A program made the translations under genes and the position numbers. Of a stretch of 64,000 nucleotides of DNA, positions 1-11,024 are shown piece by piece (within the stretch, counting starts at the first letter, position 1; each line of letters opens with the position of its first letter). The stretch lies in assembly GCF_963259705.1 (NCBI RefSeq), contig NC_081844.1:16911715-16975714 (forward strand), in the 5' to 3' direction. Below the pieces are notes generated by a model, which searched no databases, had not been told where the DNA came from, and saw only the letters and a list, made by a program, of their open reading frames with translations. The DNA comes from Myotis daubentonii. Taxonomy: Eukaryota; Chordata; Mammalia; Chiroptera; Vespertilionidae.

Positions 1-460
1 CACACTGTTGTCTGTGTCCATGGGTTATGTATATAAATTATTTAGCTAATCCCTTCACCTTCTTTCATCTCGTTCATCACCCACCCCCTCTTTTGATAGC
101 TGTCAGTCTGTTCCATGGACCCATGATGCTCTTTCTATTTTGTTTGTTAGTTCATTATATTCCACATATAAGTGAGATAATATAGTATTTGTTTTTCTCT
201 AACTGGCTTATTTTACTTATCATAAAACTCTCCAAGCCCACCCATGCTGTTGCAAGAGGTAAGATTTCCTTCCTTTTTACTGCTGCATAGTATTCCATTG
301 TGTAAATGTACCACAGGTTTTTTATCCACTCATCTGCTGATGGGCACTAGGGCTGTTTCCATACCTTGGCTGTTGTAAACAATGCTGCCATAAACACAGG
401 GGTGCATATATTCTTTTGAATTGGTGTCTTGGGATTCTTAGGACATATTCCCACATAGGT
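1..460 (-). mobile_element. L1 LINE, 3' region, antisense
   Basis: This is the reverse complement of a mammalian L1 tail. The text around 285-420 (a test-hybrid-like run about a visited 'tattccattgtgtaaatg' site, then 'cataaacacaggggtgcata') is the familiar antisense end of L1 ORF2 running into its 3' UTR. The element continues off the left edge of the window. It is dead and carries no long open frame. The right boundary near 460 is where the L1-like text stops. Confidence 0.8.
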
Positions 461-1810
461 TTTGATTTTCACACCTGGCTGGACAGCTCACCTGGCTGGC
501 CTGCCTCAGTGCCAGTGGGAGTGTCGCCCTGAGGTCTGGGGTGCATGGGTGCAGGTGGCCAGAGCTGACAGACAACGCACTCACCACAGGAAGAGCCTTC
601 TGGGGCCTGAGGGATGGCATGTGAGCAGTGGCCTGTCACCCCGAGTCCCTGGGATGAGCTGGGCAGGGCCAAGAAGGGAGGGGCAGCCAGTGTACAGGTT
701 AGTTGCATCTGATTCTGAATCCTGCAGAATTAGAATCCTGCCCTGATGATTCCAAATGACCACATGCAGAGCTATTGGATTCTGAACTTCCTTCTGCAAC
801 ATGAGCAGTGCCTGGGCATGGGCGTGTGTGTGTACACATTTTTAATCTCCTCACTCAGAAAGTTATTCACTCCTAAAAGTGGAGGCCGAGTCACTGACAA
901 ATTGCTGACTCCTTTGGCATGAATATTGTTCAATTATTCATAGATATGTTGTGCTCCACAAAAGCCTGGGCCTCAGCACATTTCTCCAGAAACGCACTCA
1001 TGTTCATGGAGAACCAGCCTTCGTGAGCGCAGACTTTCAGCAGCCTTCAAGCGCACTGGTGTCTTCTTTCTTCCCTCTATCATTCTCTCTTATGATTTAA
1101 TTAGTGCGAGGCTGGAATCCCGGACTCTCAATTCATGCAGGAAGTTGAATGAACTGAATTTTGACACCTGCTGAATCCCCCAAGCAGCCGTCTGCTCCAT
1201 CCTTCACCGCTGAGCTCCGCGGTGGGATGTGGGCTCTCTGGCTCTCCCACGTGGGCCTTTGGACGACCACTTGGCTGATCCAGAATTCAGGATCCAGGCT
1301 CCTCAGAGTCTCTTCCTGGAGTGTGGTTCCATCCCCTCCGGCAGGCGGCCCTCAGCCTTCTCATGCTATGGCCTGGCCTGTCTGTGTGATATCCTGATGT
1401 CCCAGGAGGGCCAGGTGCCTTAGAGACCACCAAGGGCAATGGTTTTCAAGCTTTGTACTTGTAGCAATGTAAGACTTTTAGAGGAAAGTCTTGTACAGAA
1501 TGCTAAGTGTCCAAGAAAGAAGAGCAAAGTGACTCTCCTCTCTTCTGTCTCCCGGGCCCAGAAGCCCCTTCCAGAACTCCAGGGCTCTGCAAATGCCCAC
1601 CTGAAGTCCATGATCACTCAGAGCCCCACCGAGAGTGGCCATGACCTGACTTAAGTTCAGACTCCCTCGTTTGCAGAGCTGGACTGGGCTGCAGTGGCTC
1701 CGAGGGCTCTTGTCAATATTCTCTCCACTCAGCCCCTTTTTTCTGAGGCTCTTCCCGAATACCACCTTCCTCATTAGGCTCTCTCCACACTTACACTATG
1801 CTTTGTTTAT
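461..1810. other. Single-copy DNA, no gene seen
   Basis: GC-moderate DNA with short overlapping open frames on both strands (longest about 98 codons) and no recognisable domain, splice pattern or repeat. A faint MER-like patch lies at about 715-780 but is too diverged to name. Confidence 0.5.
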
Positions 1811-1814
1811 CTTT

Positions 1815-2700
1815 TCCTCCACAGATATTTGTTTAACTCCTACATGCAAGGCACTGCTTTATGTTCTGCGGAAATGGCAGGAGATAAAACGTGAAAATAT
1901 GTGTTGTATTCTAGCGGAGAGAGAAACAATCAAATGGTTAACTTGATAGGTGTTTGGAGAAAAATAAAACAGAGAAGGGGATGCCAGGGATGGGGTGAAG
2001 TTGCAATTTGAAACAGGGGTCCCCTTACAGAGGGAAGACATTGAAGTACTGATTTGGAGGTACAAGGAGAGAACATATGAGTGTCTGGCTGAAGAACGGT
2101 TCAGGAAGATGAAACAGGAAATGTGACTGAGCAAATGTCACTAGTGGGTTAAGAAAGAGTGACGAAGCCAGTGTAGCTAGAACAAGTGATTCAGGGGAAG
2201 ACAAGGAATAAGAAGCCTATGAGGTAATGGGGCCAAATCATTGAGGACCTTTCAGGTCATCGGAAGGGATGCACTTACACCCGGAGAAGAGGAAGCCACT
2301 GTGTGGGCTGAGCCAGGGGACCCTGTGAGCTGACTGGGTTCTGGGGATGACACATGCCTCAATGTTGGGGGAAAAGATTGAGGTGAAAGGTGGGGACAGG
2401 GAGACTCCACGTCAGCAGTGACGGTAGCTTAGACCTGTGTGCCAGCGGAGGTGGAGACTGGATGTATTTTGAGGGTAGAGCCAACAAAATTTGCTGAAGG
2501 GTTAGTTACGAGGTGAGAGAGTAAAAGACTAGTCAAGGGTGCTATGCACTTTTTACCCTGAACAAACAGAAAGATGTCATTAACTGAGACAGGGAAGATG
2601 GTAGAAGGAACTTGCTGGGGGCCATGTAGTAGTGCTCAGTGTTGGAAAAGTTCCCTTTACGTATCTGTCATATGTCCAAGTGATGAGGTGACCTGAAGGG
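1815..2700 (-). mobile_element. L2 LINE, 3' half, antisense
   Basis: The stretch follows the L2 3' UTR read backwards. A target-like 'atatttgtttaactcctac' opens it, then 'ggcactgctttatgttctg', then 'ggccaaatcattgaggacct' near 2231, then the end of the reverse-transcriptase ORF near 2470-2620. L2 has been inactive since early placental evolution, and this copy is heavily diverged with no usable frame. Confidence 0.7.
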
Positions 2701-3274
2701 TCTGTCCAGTTGTGAAGTCTTTCAATCCCCCAAACACTGTTGTACTTTTCAGAAATTCCTGGATCATATTCTGTACAGGGTCACGGTACTCACGCAGGTG
2801 TCTGAATGTTGTGAGGACACCATACACGTCATGGTGTGGGGACCTTACTCATCCTGGTCTCTCCCGCTGCCTCAGCGCAGTGCTGGGCAGATGGCCTGTG
2901 CTTAATAAAAGCTTACTGCCGTGAATGCAATAAACATTTTGGAAGAGTTAGAGAGCAGTATGACATAGCCTGGCATCTTCCAAGTTGTTTTCTGCTGAAC
3001 ATTAATCCCCTGAGACGCTCAATTAAAAAGCAGATTCCATAGTCAGATAACTTTGGGAAGCTGTGTATTATACACTCCTATCTCTGGGCCTCACAAGGCA
3101 CAGTTGCATTTTTAAAGGGATTAAAAAGTCCTTCAAAACGTATCTACTAATTCTGTCCACCTTCATGCATTCCAATCACGTCTGGCTATTGATGTTCCTC
3201 TCTATTTAACCCTTATAAGTACCTCCTGGGACTGGTATTGCATGGAACACACCGTGGGATATGCTGGAAGACAG
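2701..3274. other. Mostly single-copy DNA with an L2/MIR-like scrap
   Basis: Nothing codes here. About 2866-2940 ('cttaataaaagcttactg') resembles the last bases of an L2 or MIR on the plus strand. The rest is unassigned. Confidence 0.4.
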
Positions 3275-3405
3275 AAATAGTGCTGGAATTTAGAAATCAG
3301 ATGACTTAGATTTGTGCTCTTAGATAAATTTCATTACCCATCTGGGTTTTGTCTCCTCATCTGAGGGCCAGACTAGTTGATTCTACAACTTGGATGTGCA
3401 ACAAG
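3275..3405 (+). repeat. MIR SINE fragment
   Basis: A diverged MIR core. The order is a 'gaatttagaaatcagatga' start, a 'ctcttagataaatttcatta' middle, and 'ctgggttttgtctcctcatc', which is the equivalent of the MIR 'cagtttcctcatctgtaaa' segment. tRNA-derived and ancient; partial. Confidence 0.6.
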
Positions 3406-4040
3406 CAAGTTTAATCCGGTTTTTCTCATTTATGTTTCTCCCTGGGGTAGGGCTGGGTTCTAGCAAGTGAGTAAAGACACCATGTATTATATTCAGTATT
3501 TGATTCATCTCTTCTTGCTGCTTATCCCAACCTCCTCTCAGTTTCCCTAGGAAAACTCATACTATTCCCTAGCACCTACCTTCCCACCCCAACACTGATT
3601 TGTTTTTCTGTCCTTCATCTCCACCCCTGTTGCCCTCTCCAGGAAATGCACTGGACTCCAGGGCTCTCCTGCCCTCTCCTCGCCTCCCCCACCTAGCGAG
3701 GTGAGAGCTAATCTGCTGGGTGAGCAGGGCTCACTGGCATTGTTCCTCCCAGGAAACTCCAATTTAGCAGGCTTTTCTGGAGATTAGTTCTTGGATCCAA
3801 AGAATTATGTCTCTGATGGTAAAAATTCAAGATCGTGGGGTAAGTCACACAAGTGGGTCCAGCAGTCCTCAAAGCATGCTGGAAAGGATATTACCTTCTT
3901 GGTTTATGTGTGGGAGTCTTGCTGGTATGTTAAGAAACGTAGCCAATAAATTCTAGGGAGGGCCAGGATAGAGGAAAGATGTTCAGAAGAGCTCCCCTCA
4001 GTATAGCTTAAACTGGATTTACACGTAAGTCTTTCAAACG
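3406..4040. other. Single-copy DNA, no gene seen
   Basis: Contains a pyrimidine-rich stretch near 3580-3700 and a short antisense open frame of 66 codons with no recognisable features. Nothing supports a gene. Confidence 0.45.
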
Positions 4041-5274
4041 CATGGCTGAGCTGGTGGAAAATAATGACATTCCTCAGAGACCAGGTACAAGAAAGTGTGA
4101 ATTAATCTGAGTTAGTGAGCTCTGGAGCTGGCATTTGTCCTTCAGGTTACACATATTAAAAAAAAGAGAGAGAAAAGGGCTGGGTCTAAACAAAGTGGGA
4201 GCACCCACACATAAAGCTAGATCCCTGACTGGGTGATCTAAAAAGTTACCCATCACACAGGGAGATGATGAGAAGCATGCCCTGTGGCTCTGGGTAGAAC
4301 AGAATAGAAGAGTATCTCTCCCCTGACACCTCTTCTCTGCAAACCCTCCTTGCGAGTCTGGTCTGAATTTATAGGCCTTGGACCTGAAAACAGGTACCTG
4401 AAAATTTAGTTTTAAGTGGTCCCAGGTTAGTGGTGCCCCTCGGCATTTGGAAGAAACAACCATACACATTCTCTGGAGAAAGACTCTAAATGCCAGCCTG
4501 GAGGACTCCCCGAGATAAACATCCTTGGAACATGAGCCCACAATGGGAAATCAATAAACAGATGAGTTCACAAACCACCATTAGTGAGAGTCAGCAGAAA
4601 CAACCAACTACACAAACAGAACTGCAAAGACTGCAGATACTAGAATTGGCAGGTAGAGGACTTCAAGTGAGGATGTTTAATACATCCTTGGAATTAATTA
4701 AAATTATGTTAAAAATAAATTAAGAGATTATAAAGATGGATTAAGGAAATTTTTTTAAAAAGCTTAATAGAAAGTCTAGAAAAGGAAAAACCCTTATAAA
4801 TGAAATTGATATTTAGTGGACAGTTGAAGAGAGGATTAGTGAACTGTAAGATAGATCTGAAAGATGATCTGAGAGTCAGGGAAAGGATAGTGAGAAGATC
4901 TAGCATCTCTATTATTGTAATTTAAAAAAGAGACAAAAGAGAGAAGGGGAGGCCACACTGGGCAATATAATGTCTGAGAATTTGGCAATTTTGACAAAAG
5001 TTATCAAAGCTTAAGTTTATTAAACCTACACCCAGGTACACCATGGTGAAACTGCAGGACACCAGAGAAAGGGACCTTAGAAGCAGCCCGGAACAAAAAA
5101 CAAATTACCTCAAAGGAATGATAATTATGCTGATATAAGTGCTCTACACTGACCATCACACTCGGGCTCTAGGGGAAAGAGATCTTCAAAGTTAGAAGAG
5201 AGCATGATTCTCAACATAGGATTCTATATCTAATGAGACTTCTTTTCAGATTGAGGATAATAAAAAGAAATTTC

Positions 5275-5490
5275 TTTTTTAAAATATATTTTTATTGATT
5301 TCAGAGAGGAAGGGAGAAGGAGAGAGATAGAAACATCAATGATGAGAGAAAATTATTGATCAGCTGCTTCCTGTGTGCTCCCTACTGGCGGTCGAGCCTG
5401 CAACCTGGGCATGTACCCTTGATTGAAATCAATCCCAGGACCCTTCAGTCCATAGGATGATGCTCTATCCACTGAACCGAACCAGCTAGG
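5275..5490 (-). mobile_element. VES SINE with 15-bp target duplication
   Basis: A bat VES SINE read backwards. The A-rich tail is on the left ('aaaatatatttttattgatt'), then the 'gaagggagaaggagagagat' purine stretch, then the tRNA-like head at 5400-5490 with recognisable A and B box remnants. It is flanked by identical 15-base direct repeats at 5260-5274 and 5491-5505 starting ATAAAAAGAAA. That fixes both ends and shows L1-type target-primed insertion into the old L1. Confidence 0.92.
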
Positions 5491-7650
5491 ATAAAAAGAA
5501 ATTTCCAGATGACCAAAACCTGAGAGAATTTGGCGACAATGTGTACACAAAGGAAATTTATTAATGTTTTTAACTTAGACAAAAATGATTTCAAAATGTT
5601 AGAAGGATTGGTGAGCAAAGGAAACAATAGATAGATAAATTTAAACAAATTTCGACTATATAAAACAATATTAATTATGCCTAGTTTGTGGTGTTAAAAA
5701 AATCAGTATAGAACCCAAATCTTGGACAATCACATAAATCAGGATGAGAAGGATGGGGTTTAAGCTTTCTTTGGGTTGCATGCCAAATATGCTATTTGCC
5801 TCCAAGCCCTTGTCTTAGATTCTGTTTATTGGGGAGCTCAAACTATGACAATTTCACTTTAGTATCTATTACATTTAATTTAACAACTGTTAAAAGGATA
5901 AAAATAGAGGGGATAACTTTTAAAACCAGTATAAGAAAAAATGAAATGGAAGGAATTCTTAGTTAATCTAAAAGAGGGAAGAAACACGTTTTTTTGATAA
6001 AAAGTTTAAACTAAGATCATAGAAATAAACCCAAATGTATAAGGAATCACAATCAATGTAGATATGGGCTATAAGCTCCAGTTAAAATATAAAGACTGCC
6101 AAATTGGGTGAAAAAGCACAGCCAAACAAAATCTAGATCTATGCCAGTTACAAGATACATATCAAAATCCAGGGCTATAGAAAGTCTGAAATTGAAAGAT
6201 GGAAAACAATCACACTCCAGGCAAATACTAAAGGAAGGCTGGTATAGTTTATAAGATATATCTCAGATAGAATAGCCTTTAAGGCCAACAACATTTTTCG
6301 AGATGACAAAAAGCTCACTGCACATTGATAAAAGGTTCAATTTACTATAAATATGTAACAATTTTAAATCTGATGTATCTAGTAGTGCAGCTTCAAAATA
6401 TATAAAACAAAAATTGATCCAACCTTGAGGACAAATTGACAAATTCAGCATCTAAGTGGGAGATGTTAACATCCTGCTCTCAAGACTACTAGGTCAAGCA
6501 GATCAAAATCAATAACAACAGAGAAAATCTGAACAGCACATTTAACAAGCATGATTTAAGAAATGTATATAGAACACTGCACCAATAATTGGAAAATACA
6601 TTTTTTCAAGCATACATGGAACATTTATAAAAATTGATCAAGTCCTAGGCTGTATGCATTTCAAAGAATCTATATCTAACAGACCATATTTTAGGCAACA
6701 ATGAAATCACATTAGAAATGGATAAAAGAGGAGAAATTACAAAAGAAATGAAAGAAACTCTATAATGAATATATAGTGAAAGAACAACAGTGAAAACCTT
6801 ATACAACAAACCTTGTTCGGTTCAGCTAACTTGGTGTCTACAGGTAAAACTATGGCCTCAAATGCTTTTATTATAAAAGAAGCGATGCTGAAATTAGCAG
6901 ATAAGCATTAAACTTTAGAAGGTGGAAAATAGTACGAGAGAAAAACCCAAAGAAAGAAGTAAGGAAATAGTAAAGGAAAAGTCAGAAATGCAGGAAATGG
7001 AAAACAAAGATTCAATAGAGAGAACAACAGAGTATATACATCATTTCTTTGAAAATCCCAATTAAATTGACACACCTCTGCAATACTAATCAAGTATAAA
7101 AGTGAAAAGAAACAAGTAAACAACATTAGGAATGAAAATGAGCAAAACTATGCATGGAGGCAGCAGAGATTAAAAAGTAATAAGAGACTATCATAAAAAA
7201 ATAATGCTAATAATGTCAAAACTCATACAACATGCATAAATTCATAGGAAAATAAAAATCATTAAAATTGACTCAAGAAGAAATAGTTCTATAGCCATGA
7301 AAGGCATTGATCCAATATTTAAAAACATCTCTTCAAAGAAGATGCCAGTCACAGACAGTTCTGTGAGTTAGGTGAGCTTTTCAGAGCTTTCAAGGAACAA
7401 AAAATTGTAAATTTACATAATGTTTCAGAGAGTCAAAAAGAGCCCAGCATCTATCTCCTCAATATGAAATCTTGACAAAACCAGTCCAAGAATGGAAAGT
7501 TACAGGCCAGTTTAGCTCCTGGCTATTGCTGTGAACATCCTACGCAAAATACTAGACAAGGGAATCTAAAACCAAGGATAGCACATTATGACCAAGTTTG
7601 TATTATTTCAGAAATACAAGGTTAGTTCAACATTAAAAAAATATATAAAG

Positions 7651-7866
7651 CCCTGGCCTGTGTGGCTAAGTTGGTTAAGCATTGCCCCATGCACCAGGAG
7701 GTTGCCCGTTTGATCCCAGTCAGGGCACATGCCTTGGGTTTTGGGCCCAATCTCCAATAGGGGGTGTTCAGAAGGCAGCCGATTGATATTTCTCTCTCTC
7801 TCATCAATTTTTTTCCTATCTCTCCCTCTCCCTTCCTTTATTTCTACAATCAATAAAAACATGTTT
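7651..7866 (+). mobile_element. VES SINE
   Basis: Starts with the tRNA-like head 'gccctggcctgtgtggctaa' at about 7650, followed by a B-box-like 'gtttgatcccagtcagggc', a CT-rich body and the tail 'caatcaataaaaacatg'. A Helitron 3' end abuts its tail, so any right-hand target duplication has been lost. Confidence 0.88.
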
Positions 7867-8122
7867 ATACCAGAGGACTGTGGCATGAATTCATGCACAT
7901 TGAAAGGAAATTAATTAGAAGAAATATTTTAATATCTCTATCTGCCCTTTATCACAGAAGTGTCAACCAAATTCATGATCAACAATGACAGATGGAAACA
8001 CAGGTGTGTGATTGGTGCCAGCAAGAGCTTTATATATATACATAAACTTGCTTAATTAGACCTGCTTTCTGATTTAGCTAAACTTTTTCCATCCCAGTAA
8101 AGCACCCCAACTTCTCTTTCAG

Positions 8123-8197
8123 GTAATTGTCAGCAACATAGCAGTAAATATCAACACCAAGCAGATTATTATTGTAGATCACGAGGGAGAACAAAGG
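8123..8197 (+). other. Exon-like segment inside Helitron
   Basis: A pyrimidine tract and AG acceptor (CTTCTCTTTCAG, ending 8122) is followed by 75 bases open in frame 0 (25 codons, beginning VIVSN and ending EGEQR) and then a GTAAAA donor-like sequence at 8198. 75 is divisible by three. Frame +2 is also open, so the coding reading is not unique. The parent gene was not recognised. It could equally be a chance arrangement of splice-like motifs. Confidence 0.3.
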
Positions 8198-8259
8198 GTA
8201 AAATATTTAACTGCAGCAGTGTTTGACTATATTCTGTGCAGTGAGAAAACCTGAAGTCA

Positions 8260-8450
8260 TTTTCAAGGTCCACCATTTCTTCTTTTCAGTTGGGTCAAGT
8301 TTCTAAACTTTCTAAATCTCTGTTTTCTGGCTAGTGAAAAGAAAATAGGTTTCTACCGAGTCTCCTATCTACCTACTCTAGGACTTCTGTGAGGATCAAA
8401 TGAGATGAGTCATGGGAAAACGCTTCACAGACATCTGGTTAAAGTGTAAA
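8260..8450 (+). repeat. MIR SINE carried inside the Helitron
   Basis: The MIR order is visible: 'gttgggtcaagtttctaaac', then 'tctaaatctctgttttctgg', then 'ctgtgaggatcaaatgagat' and 'gaaaacgcttcacagac'. MIR stopped moving long before bat Helitrons were active, so its place between Helitron ends implies it was picked up as part of host DNA. Confidence 0.7.
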
Positions 8451-9369
8451 ATGTTTGCACCTGGCTATAAAGCAAGTTGTGTTCCTGGGCTGAAGAAACT
8501 CCAAGGAGGCTAGTTGCTAGGGAGAGGAAGCCAGGCGTTGCTACATGATATCATTACCCGGTGCCCACAGCCACTATTTCCAGGCTGGTCTGGGCTGTGG
8601 CTGCATTTTGCTCCATGGGGTCTCAGCAGCGTTGGCTGCGATTTGGTGGGCTGTTGCCCTGGGGTGGTGGCGGGGCCTGTGTCCCTCTTGGGGGAAGCTG
8701 ATTGTTGCTTTGTCGGCGCCAGGTCTGCGGTGCCGTTTCTTTGTAAACGACAGTGCGAGTCATGGCAGCTCCTGTGTTAAGTGTCTGCCCCCTGGTGGTC
8801 AGTGCACATCATAGTGACCAGTCAGATGGTCGGAGGGACACTTAGCAGATTTGCCTTTTTTATATATAGATATATATGTAATTTATCAAATGAGTAAATT
8901 AAAACACCTGATAAAAATCAATTATTTATTGTAAAAAGCCTTAGCAAACTCAGAATAAAAGGAACATTTCCTTAGCTGATAGACTACATTTACCTGAAAT
9001 CTATAGCCTACATTTCAGTGATAAAATATTAGATGTATTCCCTTTAAAGTTAGGAACAAGAAAATATTCTTGCCACTACTGCTTCAACAATACACTGGAA
9101 GTCCTAGTCAGTAAAGTAAGTCCAGAAAAAAAAAATGCCTAAGGACTAGAAAAGAAGAAACAATATTGTTAGCAGATAATATGACAATAAGTTGAAAATA
9201 ATCTACAAAACATGATTAGAATTAACAAGAGAATTCAGCAGGTTTTTAGGTTTGATTAATACAAATGTCAATTATATCTGTAGACATTGGAAAGAATCAG
9301 AAAATGCAATTAAAATGCTATTTATGGTAGGAACACAAAAATAGAATGTACCTGAGGATAATAAAAGCA

Positions 9370-9605
9370 AAGACTTAGATAATGCTTATCATGGGTCAGG
9401 CACTATTCTACATACTCTTTGTATGTTAACCCATGTAATTCTTATGACATCTCTATGAGGTAGGCACTAAAAATCAGTCCCATTTTACAGCTGTGGAAAC
9501 TGTGCCAGAGGCTGTAAGTTGTCCATATCGTATAGTAAATTGTCCATATCACATAGTAAAATCAAATGCAGCATCTGTTGCCAGGATATGTGCTCTTAAC
9601 TACTA
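9370..9605 (-). repeat. MIR SINE, antisense
   Basis: Reverse MIR: 'atgggtcaggcactattcta', 'ctctatgaggtaggcacta', 'cccattttacagctgtggaa' and 'gctcttaactactattctac' appear in the expected order. A local duplication of 'gtccatatc..atagtaaa' is visible at 9521-9560. It interrupts L1 ORF2-like sequence. Confidence 0.75.
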
Positions 9606-10536
9606 TTCTACAATTTCCTTTTTGGAGAAACTTACAAAACTTTATTGAAACACATCTTAAAAAATCTAAATAAATAGAAAGGCATCTTATGCATATGGAT
9701 AGGATGACTTAATATCATAAAGGTACCAATTTCCCCCAAATTGGTCTTTGTGTTTAATGTAATTCCAATCAGAATCCCAACAGGCTTTTTATGGATTTTT
9801 GACTCGTTAATAATAAAATTTATATGAATGACAAAGAAAAGTCAGTGCATTCCTGAAAAATAAGAACAAGGGAGTGGAAGAATACTTACCCCATCAGATC
9901 ACAACGTTAAATGTTAATACTGTAAAAATAAAGACTGTGGTTTGGCACAGGGATAGACAAGTGGACCAAGGGAACATAACAAAGAGCTGGTAAGTTGACC
10001 CGTGCATGTGTGGAATCTGATAGGAGGCTGAGTGGCTCCGTGGGGAAAGGGGCTCTTCAGCTTATGGGACTGTTTATCCAGATGGGACACAATGAAAGCG
10101 GATTCCTGCTGCACACCACACACAGAAATGAATTCCAGATGGATTGTGGTCTTAAATGTGAAAGGCACAAGTTTAAGATGTTGAGAAGAAAATGGGAAAG
10201 AATATCTTTATGACCTTAGGGTAGTTATTTCTTAAACACAGCACAAACCCCCCTCAGGATGAATAAAAAGAGTGCAAGAGCAGGATACATTAAAATTGAT
10301 AACTCCTATTCATTAGAAGGCAACATATAGCAGAAAGCCAGCCACAAACTGAAGGAAGAGATTTGCAGCACACAGCTGACACTGGCTTGCTGTCCACCAT
10401 ACAATAAAACACTTTTGTGAATAAATGAGAAGACTAACAGCTCCAAAGAAAGTAAAACAAAAGAACCGAGCAGAAATTTCACAGCAGAGAACATGAATGG
10501 CCAAAAAGCATATAAAAAGATGCTCAACCTCTAGAG

Positions 10537-10748
10537 CAGCGGTTCTCAACCTGTGGGTCGCGACCCCTTTGGCAGCCGAACGACCCTTTCACAGGGGTCG
10601 CCTAAGACCATCCTGCATATCAGATATTTACATTACGATTCATAACAGTAGCAACATTACAGTTATGAAGTAGCAACGAAAATAATTTTATGGTTGGGTC
10701 ACAACATGAGGAACTGTATTTAAAGGGCCAGAAGGTTGAGAACCACTG
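10537..10748 (+). mobile_element. SPIN hAT element, short deletion form
   Basis: Terminal inverted repeats CAGCGGTTCTCAACC and GGTTGAGAACCACTG bound a 212-bp element. Identical 8-bp direct repeats CTCTAGAG flank it at 10529-10536 and 10749-10756, the hAT signature. The interior lacks the ~86-bp A/T-rich block present in the copies at 26534 and 59199. SPIN elements are non-autonomous hATs known for horizontal spread among vertebrates. No transposase is present. Confidence 0.95.
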
Positions 10749-10796
10749 CTCTAGAGGAATCATGGAATGCACGTTAAAATCATACCGTGATAGCTC

Positions 10797-10930
10797 TGGC
10801 CGGTGAGGCTCAGTTGTTTGGAGCATCATCTCATGCACTGAGAAGTTGCGGGTTCACTTCCAGTCAGAGCACATACCCAGGTTGCAGGTTTCATCCCTGA
10901 TCGGAGCATGTATGGAAGGCAACTAATGGA

Positions 10931-11010
<80 letters not shown>

Positions 11011-11024
11011 ATAAAAACATATCC
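10797..11024 (+). mobile_element. VES SINE with long CT microsatellite
   Basis: tRNA-like head 'ctctggccggtgaggctca', a body with 'gttgcgggttcacttccagt', a CT repeat expanded at 10934-11006, then an 'agcaataaaaacatatcc' tail. Inserted into the L1 3' region a short distance after the SPIN. Confidence 0.9.
10934..11006. repeat. (CT)n microsatellite
   Basis: About 35 CT units interrupted once by TTCC. It grew from the CT-rich part of the SINE and accounts for the arginine/glutamate repeat frame on the opposite strand. Confidence 0.97.

Larger units (their letters stand above)
7870..8870 (-). mobile_element. HeliBat-type Helitron with apparently captured interior
   Basis: Read on the minus strand the 5' terminus is TCTATATATAAAA (ending at 8870, followed by T, that is A|TC insertion). 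The 3' end (7870-7900) has the palindrome GCATGAATTCATGC beside a degenerate CTAG (CCAG seen). The first ~115 bases match the 3' module of the Helitron at 23797, and the last ~100 bases match the 5' module of those at 12900, 16850 and 19680 ('ccctggtggtcagtgca'). The middle (about 7985-8490) matches neither. It contains a MIR and a 75-bp exon-like segment. Helitrons leave no target duplication and transpose by rolling-circle replication. No Rep/helicase ORF is present, so this copy is non-autonomous. Confidence 0.8.

Noticed and set aside
4074..4541. 155-codon antisense frame.
   Set aside because: It lies antisense to the 5' part of an old L1; no protein-like features.
5275..5490. tRNA-like head of SINEs as a possible tRNA gene (also at 7651, 10797, 20545, 34000, 58857).
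   Set aside because: All six are followed by the SINE body and A-rich tail and have degenerate tRNA structure; none is a functional tRNA gene.
10826..11020. Arginine/glutamate repeat protein frame.
   Set aside because: Product of the (CT)n microsatellite within a SINE.
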